Positions 1 through 7,837 are shown, numbered from the stretch's first letter. The stretch: 34,900 bases of DNA from Muribaculaceae bacterium (GCA_017618355.1 JAFZUL010000056.1:1-34900), one strand, 5' to 3'. A program made the numbers and translations. Notes: generated by a model not told the origin, from the letters alone.

Positions 1-1446
1 GTTGTAGTTATTGTTGTAGCTGTTATTGTTGTTGTAACTGTTGCTATTATTGTAACTATCGTTATTGTTATATCCGCCACTATAGTTTCCTCTGTTGTTG
101 TTCTCGGCAACCAAATTATTCCCATTATTATTGGAGTAGGTGTTGCCCATTACAGTCTCCTCTATGGTTGAGTTCATGTTTATTACCTGCAGCACTTGTC
201 CTGGATGCAACGTGGTGGATGTGAGATTGTTTAGCTCTTTGAGCGCATCATATTCCATGCCATATCGGTCGGCAATCTCTATGAAGTCTTCGCCATCGGT
301 GACGGTGTGGTAGATAAATCTTCCTGGAGTTTCTTCTTCACCGACAATAGACCTCACATCACCTGGGTTCACTTCGCCTCTTTGTGCGTAGATGCTCTTT
401 TGATAGTTCTCGATTCTGTCTTCAGCCATGATGTAACTGTAGATTTGCTGTGAAGGCAGAGCGAGAGTGAGAGGCCTTGCCTTAGAGCCGTTGATGACCC
501 CTGCGCGGTATTGTGGATTGAGAATTTTAATCTCATCGAGCGGAATGTTGAGCACATCTGATATTTGGTTGAGGTGGATGCGCTTTGTCACCGCCACAGT
601 ATCAATGATAAGCGGTTTCTTGGTGAGGGTAGGGTTGATGTTGTGCTTTTGATAGTAGGTCATTACATAGTTGGCTGCGATGAACGCTGGCACATAACCG
701 CGAGTCTCACGAGGAAGGTAGTTATAGATTTCCCAGAAGTCGGGATTGTCGGTGCCGGCACGGCGAATGGCCTTATTCACATTGCCTGGACCGCAGTTGT
801 AGGCAGCGATGGCGAGCGACCAGTCATGATAAGTGTCGTAAAGCTGCTTGAAATATACGGCAGCCTTCTCGCTCGACCTATATGGATCACGACGCTCATC
901 GAGCTGGGTGTCAACGGTGAGTCCCACCCCCTTGGCAGTGGTGATCATGAATTGCCATAATCCGCCTGCTCCTGCTGGAGACACGGCATTAGGGTTGAGT
1001 GCCGACTCGATGATTGGGATATACTTGAGTTCGAGTGGCATCTGATGACGCTCGAGGGCCTCCTCAAAGATGGGCATGTAATAAGGGCACATTCCCAGCA
1101 TTTGCGCCACGAGAGTTCGGCTCTTTACCACATATCTCTCGATATAGCTTTTAACGATTTGGTTAAAGGGCATCTCGATTTCGGTGGGCAGAGCCTTCAG
1201 GCGCCTTATGTACTCGGCATCGCTAACCAAGCCATAATCGCGTGTCTCAATGTTTGACTCATCGATAATGGCATAGTTTTTCAGATACCAGTTTTCCATC
1301 ATCTCTTTAGTGTTGGTCTCAAAACTCGAGGGATAGACGATAGCGTTGTCGGTAATCGACTCCTTGAGCGAGAGAATGTTCTTGGCGTTAGAGCCAAAGC
1401 ACGTGGTTAACGTGATTGCTGTTAATATTAGAACCTTATATTTCAT
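1..1446 (-). CDS. mltD: Membrane-associated lytic murein transglycosylase (MltD-like) with LysM, partial at left edge
   Basis: Cleaves the glycan strands of peptidoglycan in the periplasm. The frame is open from ATG at 1446 to base 1, giving 482 residues without a stop, so the C-terminus lies outside the window. Residues 1-22 form a signal peptide. The SLT domain (about 125-270) shows the family motif IIESALNP with catalytic Glu147, then SPAGAGGLWQFM (156-167) and AAYNCGPGNV (214-223). A LysM-like stretch follows at about 377-424 (YHTVTDGEDF to LHPGQVLQVI), for binding the wall. After that comes a low-complexity Asn/Tyr/Ser-rich tail (about 436-482) that runs off the edge. It sits 38 bases after the DUF5683 gene, the usual Bacteroidales order parA-parB-DUF5683-transglycosylase. 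Family call is secure; the MltD subtype is inferred from the SLT plus LysM order. Confidence 0.9.
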   Translation of the reverse strand, partial: MKYKVLILTAITLTTCFGSNAKNILSLKESITDNAIVYPSSFETNTKEMMENWYLKNYAIIDESNIETRDYGLVSDAEYIRRLKALPTEIEMPFNQIVKSYIERYVVKSRTLVAQMLGMCPYYMPIFEEALERHQMPLELKYIPIIESALNPNAVSPAGAGGLWQFMITTAKGVGLTVDTQLDERRDPYRSSEKAAVYFKQLYDTYHDWSLAIAAYNCGPGNVNKAIRRAGTDNPDFWEIYNYLPRETRGYVPAFIAANYVMTYYQKHNINPTLTKKPLIIDTVAVTKRIHLNQISDVLNIPLDEIKILNPQYRAGVINGSKARPLTLALPSQQIYSYIMAEDRIENYQKSIYAQRGEVNPGDVRSIVGEEETPGRFIYHTVTDGEDFIEIADRYGMEYDALKELNNLTSTTLHPGQVLQVINMNSTIEETVMGNTYSNNNGNNLVAENNNRGNYSGGYNNNDSYNNSNSYNNNNSYNNNYN

Positions 1447-1484
1447 AGCTTATATTGTGTTTTCTTGTTGATGTTTCTAATTTG

Positions 1485-2189
1485 TTAAAATGAGAATGCG
1501 CATCCCAATCCTACCGATGGTAGTGGCGATAGTGTGCTCTCAATGACTGCCGGACGAAACTGCATCGACAGGTCATCGCTCACGTCGAAGTGCATCATCG
1601 AAGCATCGACATAGGCATCGATGACGTTGAGTATATACACCGCTGCGATACTAATGATACAGATGTCGCGGTAGCGGCGGTAGTAGTCCTTGCGGCTCTT
1701 GAGGGTGTTGGTGAGCCAGCTCTTGTCGAGGTCGCTCTCCTTCACTGTGGGAGGATAGAAATCCATGTAGCTGCGAGTGTTGGGGTCGTTGTCGGTGATG
1801 TCACGGTAGGCTTTGGAGTAGTCGTTGAGCATACGGTTGTTCCACGACGTGCCGTAAGTGAGTCCCACAAAGGCGCCAATCACGATGGGCAGTTTCCAAT
1901 AGCGGCGGTTGTAGATTTGTCCAGCGCCTGGACACAGTGCCGAGAGCCACATCGCCCGCATGGGGTCGGGGTTGAACTTGAGTTTGTCGTTGACAACGGT
2001 TTTCGCCTCTTTGTCGATTTTTGCGCTGAGCAACATTGTGCTGTCGGCTACAACGAGGGTGTCGCTCAATGCGTCAAAGTCACGACTCTGCGCGCGTGCC
2101 GAGCAAGCGATAGCCGCACACATCAGCACGAGTGCCATGCGTGTCGCAAGAGGTGATATGTTGCCGTTGTATTTCACACTAAAACTCAT
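1485..2189 (-). CDS. DUF5683 domain protein, secreted or inner-membrane
   Basis: A 234-residue protein of unknown function with the DUF5683 signature: CPGAGQIYNRRYWKLPIVIG near residue 90 followed by a Tyr/Asp/Arg-rich region with RKDYYRRYRDICI (about 166-178). A hydrophobic segment lies at about 97-112 and another near 177-192. The annotated start (ATG 2189) leaves 17 polar residues before a good signal peptide, MALVLMCAAIACSARAQ, so ATG at 2138 is an equally good start. It is always found near parB and lytic transglycosylases in Bacteroidales, which suggests an envelope role, but no activity is known. The leader can form a hairpin that ends right at the first ATG (see 2190-2238). Confidence 0.8.
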   Translation of the reverse strand: MSFSVKYNGNISPLATRMALVLMCAAIACSARAQSRDFDALSDTLVVADSTMLLSAKIDKEAKTVVNDKLKFNPDPMRAMWLSALCPGAGQIYNRRYWKLPIVIGAFVGLTYGTSWNNRMLNDYSKAYRDITDNDPNTRSYMDFYPPTVKESDLDKSWLTNTLKSRKDYYRRYRDICIISIAAVYILNVIDAYVDASMMHFDVSDDLSMQFRPAVIESTLSPLPSVGLGCAFSF

Positions 2190-2238
2190 GTGATATGCGC
2201 TCTGCCAATCAGCCAGTGCTGTTTTCAGAGTGCATCAC
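2190..2238 (-). other. Imperfect hairpin in front of the DUF5683 start codon
   Basis: On the minus strand the 13 bases CAGAGTGCATCAC (read on + at 2226-2238) can pair with the segment just before the ATG at 2189 (GTGATATGCGCTCTG on +, 2190-2204), with a small bulge and one mismatch. No U-run follows, so it is not a classical terminator. It would cover the ribosome-binding region of the DUF5683 gene in the parB transcript. Function is a guess. Confidence 0.3.
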
Positions 2239-2244
2239 ACGTCA

Positions 2245-3135
2245 TTATTTTTCTTTTAATCGGTCAAAGATACTAATAATTCTGTCAAGTTCATCATCGC
2301 TGTTGAAGGCAAATGTTATTTTTCCTTTACCGTTGGCATCGCATGCCATCTTCACAGGTACGCCAAAAGCCTTAGTCAGATGGTTGGTAAGGATGTCGAA
2401 ATCGGCGGTGTTATGGCGCTTAGTAGCGCTTTCGCGAGGTTGTTCACCTTTTTTAATGATTTCTTGATAACGTTTTGCAAGCTGCTCAACTTGTCGAACT
2501 GATAAACCTTTTTTAAGTGTCTCGTTATATAATTTTAACTGCAAAGCAGGGTCAGTGACTGAGAGAATCGTACGGGCATGGCCCATGTCGAGTTTCTTGT
2601 CGCGGAGTCCAAGTTGTATCTCGGAGGGGAGATTGAGCAGACGCAGGAAGTTGGCAATAGTAGTGCGCTTCTTGCCAATGCGCTCGCTCAAGCGCTCCTG
2701 TGTGAGGTGATATTGGTCAATGAGCTTGCGGAAGGTGAGTGCAATCTCAATGGCGTTGAGGTCCTCTCGCTGAATATTCTCGATGAGGGCCATCTCGGTA
2801 AGCTCGGTGTCGTTGGCGTCGCGTATGTAGGCGGGCACGCTGTCGAGCTTTGCGATTTTGGCTGCGCGGTATCGGCGCTCGCCCGAGATTATTTGGTATT
2901 TGCCGTTCTCGAGCTGACGCAGAGTGAGAGGCTGGATGATGCCCAGCTCCTTGATTGATGCAGCCAGTTCGTTGAGAGCGTCTTTGTCAAACGAGGCCCT
3001 CGGTTGGTCAGGATTAGGCTCAATGTCGCTGATGGGGATGTCGTTGATTGCCGACGAGCCACTGAACTGTATCTCGTCCATCGAGTCGATTGATATAAGT
3101 GAGTCTAAGCCGCGTCCTAATGCGTTTCGTTTCAT
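2245..3135 (-). CDS. parB: Chromosome partitioning protein ParB
   Basis: Binds parS sites near the replication origin and works with ParA in chromosome segregation; family members are CTPases that load as clamps. The 296-residue protein has the normal order: short N-terminus (MKRNALGRGLDSLI, the GRGL box that contacts ParA), the ParB/Srx nuclease-like domain at about 33-125 with QPRASFD and ISGERRYRAAK (the GERRxRA CTP-binding motif at about 84-90), the NIQREDLN motif (about 119-126), a helix-turn-helix region at about 137-200, and a C-terminal dimerisation domain ending at DRLKEK. It has its own -7 box (3179-3186), separated from parA by a terminator. Full-length and intact. Confidence 0.95.
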   Translation of the reverse strand: MKRNALGRGLDSLISIDSMDEIQFSGSSAINDIPISDIEPNPDQPRASFDKDALNELAASIKELGIIQPLTLRQLENGKYQIISGERRYRAAKIAKLDSVPAYIRDANDTELTEMALIENIQREDLNAIEIALTFRKLIDQYHLTQERLSERIGKKRTTIANFLRLLNLPSEIQLGLRDKKLDMGHARTILSVTDPALQLKLYNETLKKGLSVRQVEQLAKRYQEIIKKGEQPRESATKRHNTADFDILTNHLTKAFGVPVKMACDANGKGKITFAFNSDDELDRIISIFDRLKEK

Positions 3136-3178
3136 ATACTGAATATAATCTTAATCTAAATAATATATAATTAGCCTG

Positions 3179-3186
3179 CAAAGTTA
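3179..3186 (-). promoter_or_regulatory. Bacteroidetes -7 promoter box for parB
   Basis: The minus strand reads TAACTTTG, matching the TAnnTTTG consensus, 43 bases before the parB ATG. No clear -33 TTTG element is visible because the parA terminator occupies that position. Confidence 0.6.
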
Positions 3187-3187
3187 C

Positions 3188-3217
3188 GAAAAAAGGCTGA
3201 GAAAACTCAGCCATTTT
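3188..3217 (-). terminator. Rho-independent terminator after parA
   Basis: A perfect 7-bp stem GGCTGAG/CTCAGCC (3195-3201 and 3206-3212) with a 4-base loop. On the minus strand it is followed by TTTTTT, and A-rich sequence lies on the other side, so it may also work on the plus strand. It lies between parA and parB. Confidence 0.8.
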
Positions 3218-3265
3218 TATAAGATTAACAAGTTTTGAGGGGTTGTAACAAGCAGCACGGATATA

Positions 3266-4039
3266 TTATGCTTTTTGTGATTCTCTCTCAATCAGTTCCT
3301 TTGCGAGCATCAGGTGGCTTGTGGCACCGCGGCTTTGGGGATCGTAGAGGATGGCTGGCAGGCCGTGGCTTGGCGCCTCGCTGAGGCGTGTGTTGCGCGG
3401 TATCACAGTAGTGAACACCATATCACCGAAATGTGCTTTCAGTTCCTCGTAGATTTGGTTGGCGAGCCTTAGCCTTGCGTCGTACATGGTGAGTAGGAAG
3501 CCCTCGATGTGCAAGCTGTTATTGAGTTTCGACTTAATGATGCGAATGGTGTTGAGTAACTTGCTGATGCCTTCAAGAGCGAAGTACTCGGCTTGGACGG
3601 GGATTATCACGCTGTTGGCAGCGGTAAGGGCATTGACGGTGATGAGGCCCAGCGAGGGGCTGCAGTCGATGAGGATGTAGTCATACTTATCGCTCACGCT
3701 CTTGAGAATGCGCGCCATCACTTTCTCGCGGTTGGGCTTCTTGATGAGCTCAAGTTCGGCGCCCACAAGGTCGATGATTGAGCCCAGCACGTCGAGTCCC
3801 TCGATGCACGACGGCACTACGGCGCTCTCGATGGGGTAGTCATCTACAAGGCATTCATATATCGAAGCTTGCAGCTGTTTAGGGTCAATGCCCAGTCCTG
3901 AAGTGGCATTGGCCTGTGGGTCGGCGTCGATGAGCAGCACCCGCTTGTCGCATTGTGCCAGCGATGCCGCCAGATTAATGGCTGTGGTGGTCTTTCCCAC
4001 GCCTCCTTTTTGATTGGCTAAAGCAATTATTTTTGTCAT
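3266..4039 (-). CDS. parA: Chromosome partitioning ATPase ParA (Soj)
   Basis: A deviant Walker-type ATPase that binds the nucleoid and drives origin segregation together with ParB. The 257-residue protein starts with [20 protein letters not shown]: the KGGVGKTT deviant Walker A box, with signature lysine K11, lies at residues 10-17. The A' motif [16 protein letters not shown] is at about 35-50 and the Walker B-like [14 protein letters not shown] at about 120-133. Length and motifs are normal for chromosomal Soj. Just upstream of its ATG (4041-4070) is a short TCGTTTA tandem repeat and no TAnnTTTG box, so it may be read from further upstream. Confidence 0.95.
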   Translation of the reverse strand: MTKIIALANQKGGVGKTTTAINLAASLAQCDKRVLLIDADPQANATSGLGIDPKQLQASIYECLVDDYPIESAVVPSCIEGLDVLGSIIDLVGAELELIKKPNREKVMARILKSVSDKYDYILIDCSPSLGLITVNALTAANSVIIPVQAEYFALEGISKLLNTIRIIKSKLNNSLHIEGFLLTMYDARLRLANQIYEELKAHFGDMVFTTVIPRNTRLSEAPSHGLPAILYDPQSRGATSHLMLAKELIERESQKA

Positions 4040-4040
4040 T

Positions 4041-4070
4041 TATCGTTTTTTCGTTATCGTTTATCGTTTA
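4041..4070. repeat. Short tandem repeat, unit TCGTTTA, upstream of parA
   Basis: Units TCGTTA, TCGTTTA and TCGTTTA are adjacent at 4051-4070, preceded by a degenerate copy, directly before the parA start codon. The same doubled unit is found at 13859-13872 after the second deoxynucleoside kinase gene. Confidence 0.6.
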
Positions 4071-4143
4071 TGAATACAGTGATGAGACTTGATGTAACAC
4101 ACTCTTCAATATTTAATCCCTAATCCTTAATCGCGTAAAGCGT

Positions 4144-5445
4144 TCATGAGCTCTGAATCCACAGGTCTTTTACTTTGCGCTTGATGGCGAGGATGTTGCC
4201 CAATGAGATGAGTGCCATGATAATAACAGCCACTACAAGTGCCAGCCATATATTGCCGCCGTTTACGTCCATCGCTTTGAGCATGGGCATGTAGTAGGCT
4301 CGCATCAGCAGCATGAGAATTATCGAAACCACCATCACAGCACAGTTGATGTAAATGACCATGTTGATGTATGTTCGTGATACTTGGTCAGGAGAATAAC
4401 CCAGAACGAGCAGGTCTTGCAGTTTTTTGGTGTTCTTCTGCAGCAGCAGGTATATGCTCAGCATCAAGATGAAGAACGCAAGCACACTGATGATGATGCC
4501 CACAATAATGACGATGCTCACAATGATGTTGAGGAAGCCTTGCGCCTTGCTCTGCTGCATCTTATCGCCTGCAACCTGATAGCCGTGCTCGGCGAAGTAG
4601 TTGCCTATTCTATCGTCGCCAGGACTATTGACCTCAACAATAAGTCGCGATGGGTTGCGCTCTGCGCCATTGCCAAACTGCTCGTTGCTCCACTTCATGA
4701 AGTCGTCGGGCACGACAATAGTGTTAAGTCGTGATGAGAAGCCCACTAAAACACCTTCAAAAGTCTGAGTTCGTCCATTGCCTCTCAGGGTGAACTGTAG
4801 GTCAACCGCTTTCGACACCGCCATTTCGCTGGCTTGCGGCAGTCCCTGGCTGGGTGCGAAGCCGAAGTTGTAGAGCGTGAGGTAGTCACGTGAGATGATA
4901 ACAGGAATCTTGGGATTATTGGGGTTAAATTTCCATTGTCGATTAGCGACATCCAAGAACTCATCGGGCAACGACTCAAAAAACATCATTGTGCGCATGC
5001 CTCGGCCGCTCACACTGATGAGGGCTTCTAGGCTGTAGTCATTGCTTGAGAATTTGCCCACCTGGCGACACCAGGGCTGGGCCTCTATGTCGGCGATGTC
5101 GTCGGCCGAGAACTCGTTGCTAGCCATCAACACGGTCGATGCTGTCGAGACCTCACGGGTGATGATCAAGTAGTCTTTGCGCAAGAAACTGTCTTCGTCG
5201 TTGAACAGAGGTTTCACATCCTGATGAAACTGCACAGCAAGGATTACAATCGTTAGGCCTACTAAGCTGGCGAGCGAGAATCCGATGAGCTGCGACGGGC
5301 TGATGTGCTTGCGCAGCAGCTTCCACATCAGCGCGCGGCTGCTGTGGTCAGCGTTGTTTTTGAATAAAATGCTCTCACTCGCAAAGCTTTGAGCAGGCTC
5401 AGCTTTGACTCGCTTAATCGCATTTTTGTTATCTTTCTTGCTCAT
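4144..5445 (-). CDS. ABC transporter permease, FtsX/MacB-like topology
   Basis: A 433-residue integral membrane protein, the permease partner of the ATPase encoded just before it. A long cytoplasmic N-terminus (about 1-52, Lys-rich) precedes the first membrane segment (about 53-72). A large extracytoplasmic domain (about 75-300) follows, then three hydrophobic segments (about 305-338, 357-382, 398-424) and a short charged tail. One segment, a big outside domain, then three segments is the layout of FtsX, LolC/E and MacB proteins, which move or sense envelope substrates rather than import nutrients. Its ATG overlaps the ATPase stop codon by 4 bases (ATGA), so the two are translationally coupled. 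Substrate is not visible from sequence. Confidence 0.75.
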   Translation of the reverse strand: MSKKDNKNAIKRVKAEPAQSFASESILFKNNADHSSRALMWKLLRKHISPSQLIGFSLASLVGLTIVILAVQFHQDVKPLFNDEDSFLRKDYLIITREVSTASTVLMASNEFSADDIADIEAQPWCRQVGKFSSNDYSLEALISVSGRGMRTMMFFESLPDEFLDVANRQWKFNPNNPKIPVIISRDYLTLYNFGFAPSQGLPQASEMAVSKAVDLQFTLRGNGRTQTFEGVLVGFSSRLNTIVVPDDFMKWSNEQFGNGAERNPSRLIVEVNSPGDDRIGNYFAEHGYQVAGDKMQQSKAQGFLNIIVSIVIIVGIIISVLAFFILMLSIYLLLQKNTKKLQDLLVLGYSPDQVSRTYINMVIYINCAVMVVSIILMLLMRAYYMPMLKAMDVNGGNIWLALVVAVIIMALISLGNILAIKRKVKDLWIQSS

Positions 5446-6086
5446 AGCTTAAATTCTTTGTCAACATTAATTTTCACGTTGTTTCCCACCGAAGTGGAGA
5501 TGATTCCAGCGCCTTGACGCTCGGCCTCGGCTGTCACCATCTCGGCAACTATGCGGTTGTTGGTCTCGTCAAGGTGGCTCACTGGCTCGTCGAGAATGAT
5601 AAAGTCGCAGGGCTGGCACAGGGTGCGTATAATCGCCACTCGCTGCTGCTGGCCTATCGACATCTTTGCCACCAGGCTGTCAACTTTCTCTACGATTCCC
5701 AGCCGTTCCATCATTGCCACTATTTCGTCGCGGGTCTTGAAGTTGGTGATGCTGTTCTTGAGCATGATGTTCTCCATCGCGGTGAGTTCAGGAAACAAAC
5801 GCATCTCCTGGGCGAGGTAGGCGATGTGGTGGGTGCGCACCTTGCACCACTCGGCAACGCTCAACTGCCTGATGTCGCGGCCGTCGAAGGTGAAGGTGCC
5901 GCTATAGTCGATGCGGTAGCCGTAGATGTAGCTGCAAAGCGACGACTTGCCGGTGCCACTCTCGGCGCTGATCAGATATTTCTTGCCGCGCTCAAAAGTG
6001 ACATCACGAAGCCATATCTCGCTGCCGGTATCCTCACGTCCAGCAAATACTGCTGGTAGGGTGTTGTGAAGTGTGATGTTATTCAT
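5442..6086 (-). CDS. ABC transporter ATP-binding protein, LolD/MacB-like, with altered motifs
   Basis: A 214-residue ATPase that should power the permease at 4144-5445. The fold is clear: Walker A at 41-49 (AESGTGKSS), Q-loop Gln93 (YLAQEMRLFPELTAMENI, as in LolD/FtsE), signature MSIGQQQR (142-149), Walker B FIILDEP (162-168, Glu167) and D-loop SHLD (170-173). Several positions differ from the consensus: the first Walker A glycine is Ala41, the signature LSGGQ is MSIGQ (Ile144), and the switch histidine expected near 199-201 is missing (STSVGN). The C-terminus is short. The gene is intact and coupled by ATGA overlap to the permease, so it is probably functional but biochemically unusual. Confidence 0.85.
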   Translation of the reverse strand: MNNITLHNTLPAVFAGREDTGSEIWLRDVTFERGKKYLISAESGTGKSSLCSYIYGYRIDYSGTFTFDGRDIRQLSVAEWCKVRTHHIAYLAQEMRLFPELTAMENIMLKNSITNFKTRDEIVAMMERLGIVEKVDSLVAKMSIGQQQRVAIIRTLCQPCDFIILDEPVSHLDETNNRIVAEMVTAEAERQGAGIISTSVGNNVKINVDKEFKL

Positions 6087-6165
6087 TTTGTTGATACTTA
6101 GTCGATTGTGTAGATTTCAATATAATCGTTTTACTTCTGATATTGAGAGCACAAATAATAACTTG

Positions 6166-6173
6166 CAAAAATA
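6166..6173 (-). promoter_or_regulatory. -7 promoter box for the ABC transporter operon
   Basis: The minus strand reads TATTTTTG, matching TAnnTTTG, 79 bases before the ATG at 6086. No clear -33 element is seen. Confidence 0.45.
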
Positions 6174-6285
6174 GCGATTTCCTCTTAATCGGCACTCATT
6201 ATTTAAGTATTTTTATAAGAGTTGTGACGCAAGCTTCGCTTGCTGGTTTTGCCGCTCGCAGTGCTCGCTGGTTTTGTTTTATACC

Positions 6286-6324
6286 TAAAAAAAGTAATCC
6301 ACGACATCACGTCGGGGATTGCTT
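6286..6324 (-). terminator. Rho-independent terminator downstream of the DMT-family gene
   Basis: Arms 6292-6305 and 6311-6324 form a 14-position stem with one mismatch and a 5-base loop. On the minus strand the stem is followed by seven T residues (A87-A93 of the 6200s on plus). It lies about 210 bases after the stop of the minus-strand gene at 6537-6917. Confidence 0.65.
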
Positions 6325-6366
6325 AACTAATTAACCTTCTAATACCATTAACATAAACCTTAAACA

Positions 6367-6489
6367 ATGAAAATGTCGTCGTCACGACGAGTGCGTTTCT
6401 ATGATTTATTAAAATCATTTACAACCAAATTAGCAAATATGATGCCAATTTTGCCAAAATGTCTTAGTTTTTTGGCAAAATTGCTGTAA
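6367..6489 (+). CDS. Possible 40-residue small ORF in the 6087-6536 spacer
   Basis: An ATG at 6367 opens a 40-codon frame: a basic N-terminus (MKMSSSRRVRFYDLLKSF) followed by a hydrophobic, partly amphipathic part (LANMMPILPKCLSFLAKLL), then TAA at 6487-6489. The codons 4-9 overlap a perfect DNA palindrome, TCGTCGT-C-ACGACGA. The surrounding 450-base spacer contains no other gene. I do not recognise the peptide. It could be a small membrane-active protein, part of a structured RNA, or chance; conservation of the frame would decide. Listed as tentative. Confidence 0.3.
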   Translation: MKMSSSRRVRFYDLLKSFTTKLANMMPILPKCLSFLAKLL

Positions 6490-6536
6490 ATCGTTTTAAA
6501 TTAACGTAAATTAACTATTTCATTGGTCTCCCCGTC

Positions 6537-6917
6537 TCATTCCGCTTTCATAAAAGCGAAATACACCGCCATGATGAGCAGGGTGAACGACACGAAGTGG
6601 TTCCAGTGCAAATGCTCGTTCTTGAAGAAGATTGTCACAAAAACGGTGAACACTGTCAAGGTGATAACCTCTTGGATAACTTTGAGCTGCATCAAAGAGA
6701 ATGGACCTCCATTCTCGACAAAGCCGATGCGGTTGGCGGGCACCATAAATGAGTATTCAAACAGGGCGATGCCCCACGAGAAGAGAATTACTGCTATTAG
6801 TGGCCAGTTGGTGCTCACGCCCATCTGCTGCAATTTCAGGTGGCCATACCAAGCGAATGTCATCACTATGTTGCTCACACAGAGCAGACCTATTGTGGTA
6901 AGTGCAGTCCAGTTCAT
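6537..6917 (-). CDS. DMT-family small membrane protein (DUF486)
   Basis: A 126-residue protein made almost only of four hydrophobic segments (about 5-24, 38-57, 78-97, 103-122), like half of a drug/metabolite transporter. The stretch ISWGIALFEYSFMVPANRIG-type core, here FSWGIALFEYSFMVPANR (about 46-63), is characteristic of DUF486. Members of this family likely work as dimers; substrate is unknown. It stands alone on the minus strand, 192 bases away from the DUF4251 gene upstream, with a terminator at 6286-6324 after it. Confidence 0.8.
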   Translation of the reverse strand: MNWTALTTIGLLCVSNIVMTFAWYGHLKLQQMGVSTNWPLIAVILFSWGIALFEYSFMVPANRIGFVENGGPFSLMQLKVIQEVITLTVFTVFVTIFFKNEHLHWNHFVSFTLLIMAVYFAFMKAE

Positions 6918-7050
6918 TTGTTCTTGTTCTTTATATTTTTACGCGATAATCACATCGCTATGGGTTAGTAAATATCAAAAAAACGGCGGCAAAGATACTG
7001 CTTTTTATGGGATTTCAAACCATCCATCCTCCTTTTTTACTGTGCCAAAA

Positions 7051-7095
7051 CAAAAATGAAGAAAAAGGAAGGTCCCTTTTCTTCACTTTGTTTTT
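7051..7095. terminator. Bidirectional terminator after the DUF4251 gene
   Basis: GAAGAAAAAGG (7058-7068) pairs with CCTTTTCTTC (7075-7084) with a one-base bulge. T-rich tracts follow on both strands (TTTGTTTTTT on plus, ATTTTTGTTTT on minus). It is 25 bases after the stop of the minus-strand gene at 7110. Confidence 0.65.
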
Positions 7096-7109
7096 TCTTT
7101 TACTGGATG

Positions 7110-7721
7110 TTATGGCTCGATGCGGATGTCTTCGTTGAGGTAGGGCACAAGTCGTCCACGAAGTGTTATGCGTCCGTTGCCTAGTGTGGGGAATACATCG
7201 GCGATGGCCTGATCGCTGCCTTTGAAGATGGTTATCGTGACGCTAGCGTTCATTCGTCGCCCAATCATCATATAAGTGATGACGGTGTTTCCCTTCTTGT
7301 CGTGCGTCAGTTTTTTGTTGCTGATTCGTCCGTGCAGAGTGATGCCGCCCAACCCATTGGCGCCAGCACTCATGGTGTTGAAGGCCACTTGGAATATACC
7401 CTTATCGCCTTGCATGAGCATAAAGTTGGTGTTGTCGTTAAGTCCCAATTCATAACGCCCATAGCTATTGCGCACCTCAGTGGCTTGTAGCACGAAATAG
7501 CCGTCGTCGGCAGCGAGCTCTGCCTTGAGGTGATAGATGGAATCTACAATATCGTGGTCTTTCTTGATGCGCTCTTTGCGTTCTTTTTTAGTCTCGTTCT
7601 CGGGAATTGGTGCTGTCTCGTCGATGATATAAACATCGTCGTAGTTTTGTGCCCAAGATGTTGCTGGCACGCATATAAACGCCACTAAAATAAGAGAGAA
7701 TATAAATTTAAAAGTCTTCAT
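7110..7721 (-). CDS. DUF4251 domain secreted protein
   Basis: A 203-residue protein with a signal peptide (MKTFKFIFSLILVAFICVPATSWAQ, cut about residue 24), a short charged linker rich in Glu/Lys (42-55), and a beta-rich domain from about 65 to 200 matching the DUF4251 pattern: FVLQATEV, NFMLMQGDKGIFQVAF, GRISNKKLTHDKKGN and a final GRITLRGRLVP. DUF4251 proteins are common periplasmic proteins in Bacteroidales with no known activity. It seems to be a single-gene unit: a TAATTTTG -7 box lies 30 bases upstream and a terminator follows. Confidence 0.8.
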   Translation of the reverse strand: MKTFKFIFSLILVAFICVPATSWAQNYDDVYIIDETAPIPENETKKERKERIKKDHDIVDSIYHLKAELAADDGYFVLQATEVRNSYGRYELGLNDNTNFMLMQGDKGIFQVAFNTMSAGANGLGGITLHGRISNKKLTHDKKGNTVITYMMIGRRMNASVTITIFKGSDQAIADVFPTLGNGRITLRGRLVPYLNEDIRIEP

Positions 7722-7750
7722 AACTACATGTGATTTTTAGGGAGTTGTTG

Positions 7751-7758
7751 CAAAATTA
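7751..7758 (-). promoter_or_regulatory. -7 promoter box for the DUF4251 gene
   Basis: The minus strand reads TAATTTTG (TAnnTTTG), 29 bases before the ATG at 7721. No well-spaced -33 element is visible. Confidence 0.45.
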
Positions 7759-7814
7759 CACAATTATAACACACAAACCATGAAAATACTGCATCATTTA
7801 GTCAATTTTTTTTG

Positions 7815-7822
7815 TATTTTTG
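7815..7822 (+). promoter_or_regulatory. -7 promoter box for the CPBP-GDPD operon
   Basis: TATTTTTG matches TAnnTTTG and ends 15 bases before ATG 7838. It overlaps an in-frame TTG at 7820, which argues that translation starts at the ATG and not at the TTG. Confidence 0.55.
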
Positions 7823-7837
7823 CAAAAAAAACAAGAA

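Noticed and set aside
1835-1852. Sequence GTTCCACGACGTG as a possible parS site
   Set aside because: It resembles only half of the GTTTCACGTGAAAC-type parS consensus and lies inside the DUF5683 coding region; no clear full parS palindrome was found.
6226-6277. Imperfect direct repeat ending GCTGGTTTTG
   Set aside because: Two copies only, partly matching; no support for an element or CRISPR-like structure.
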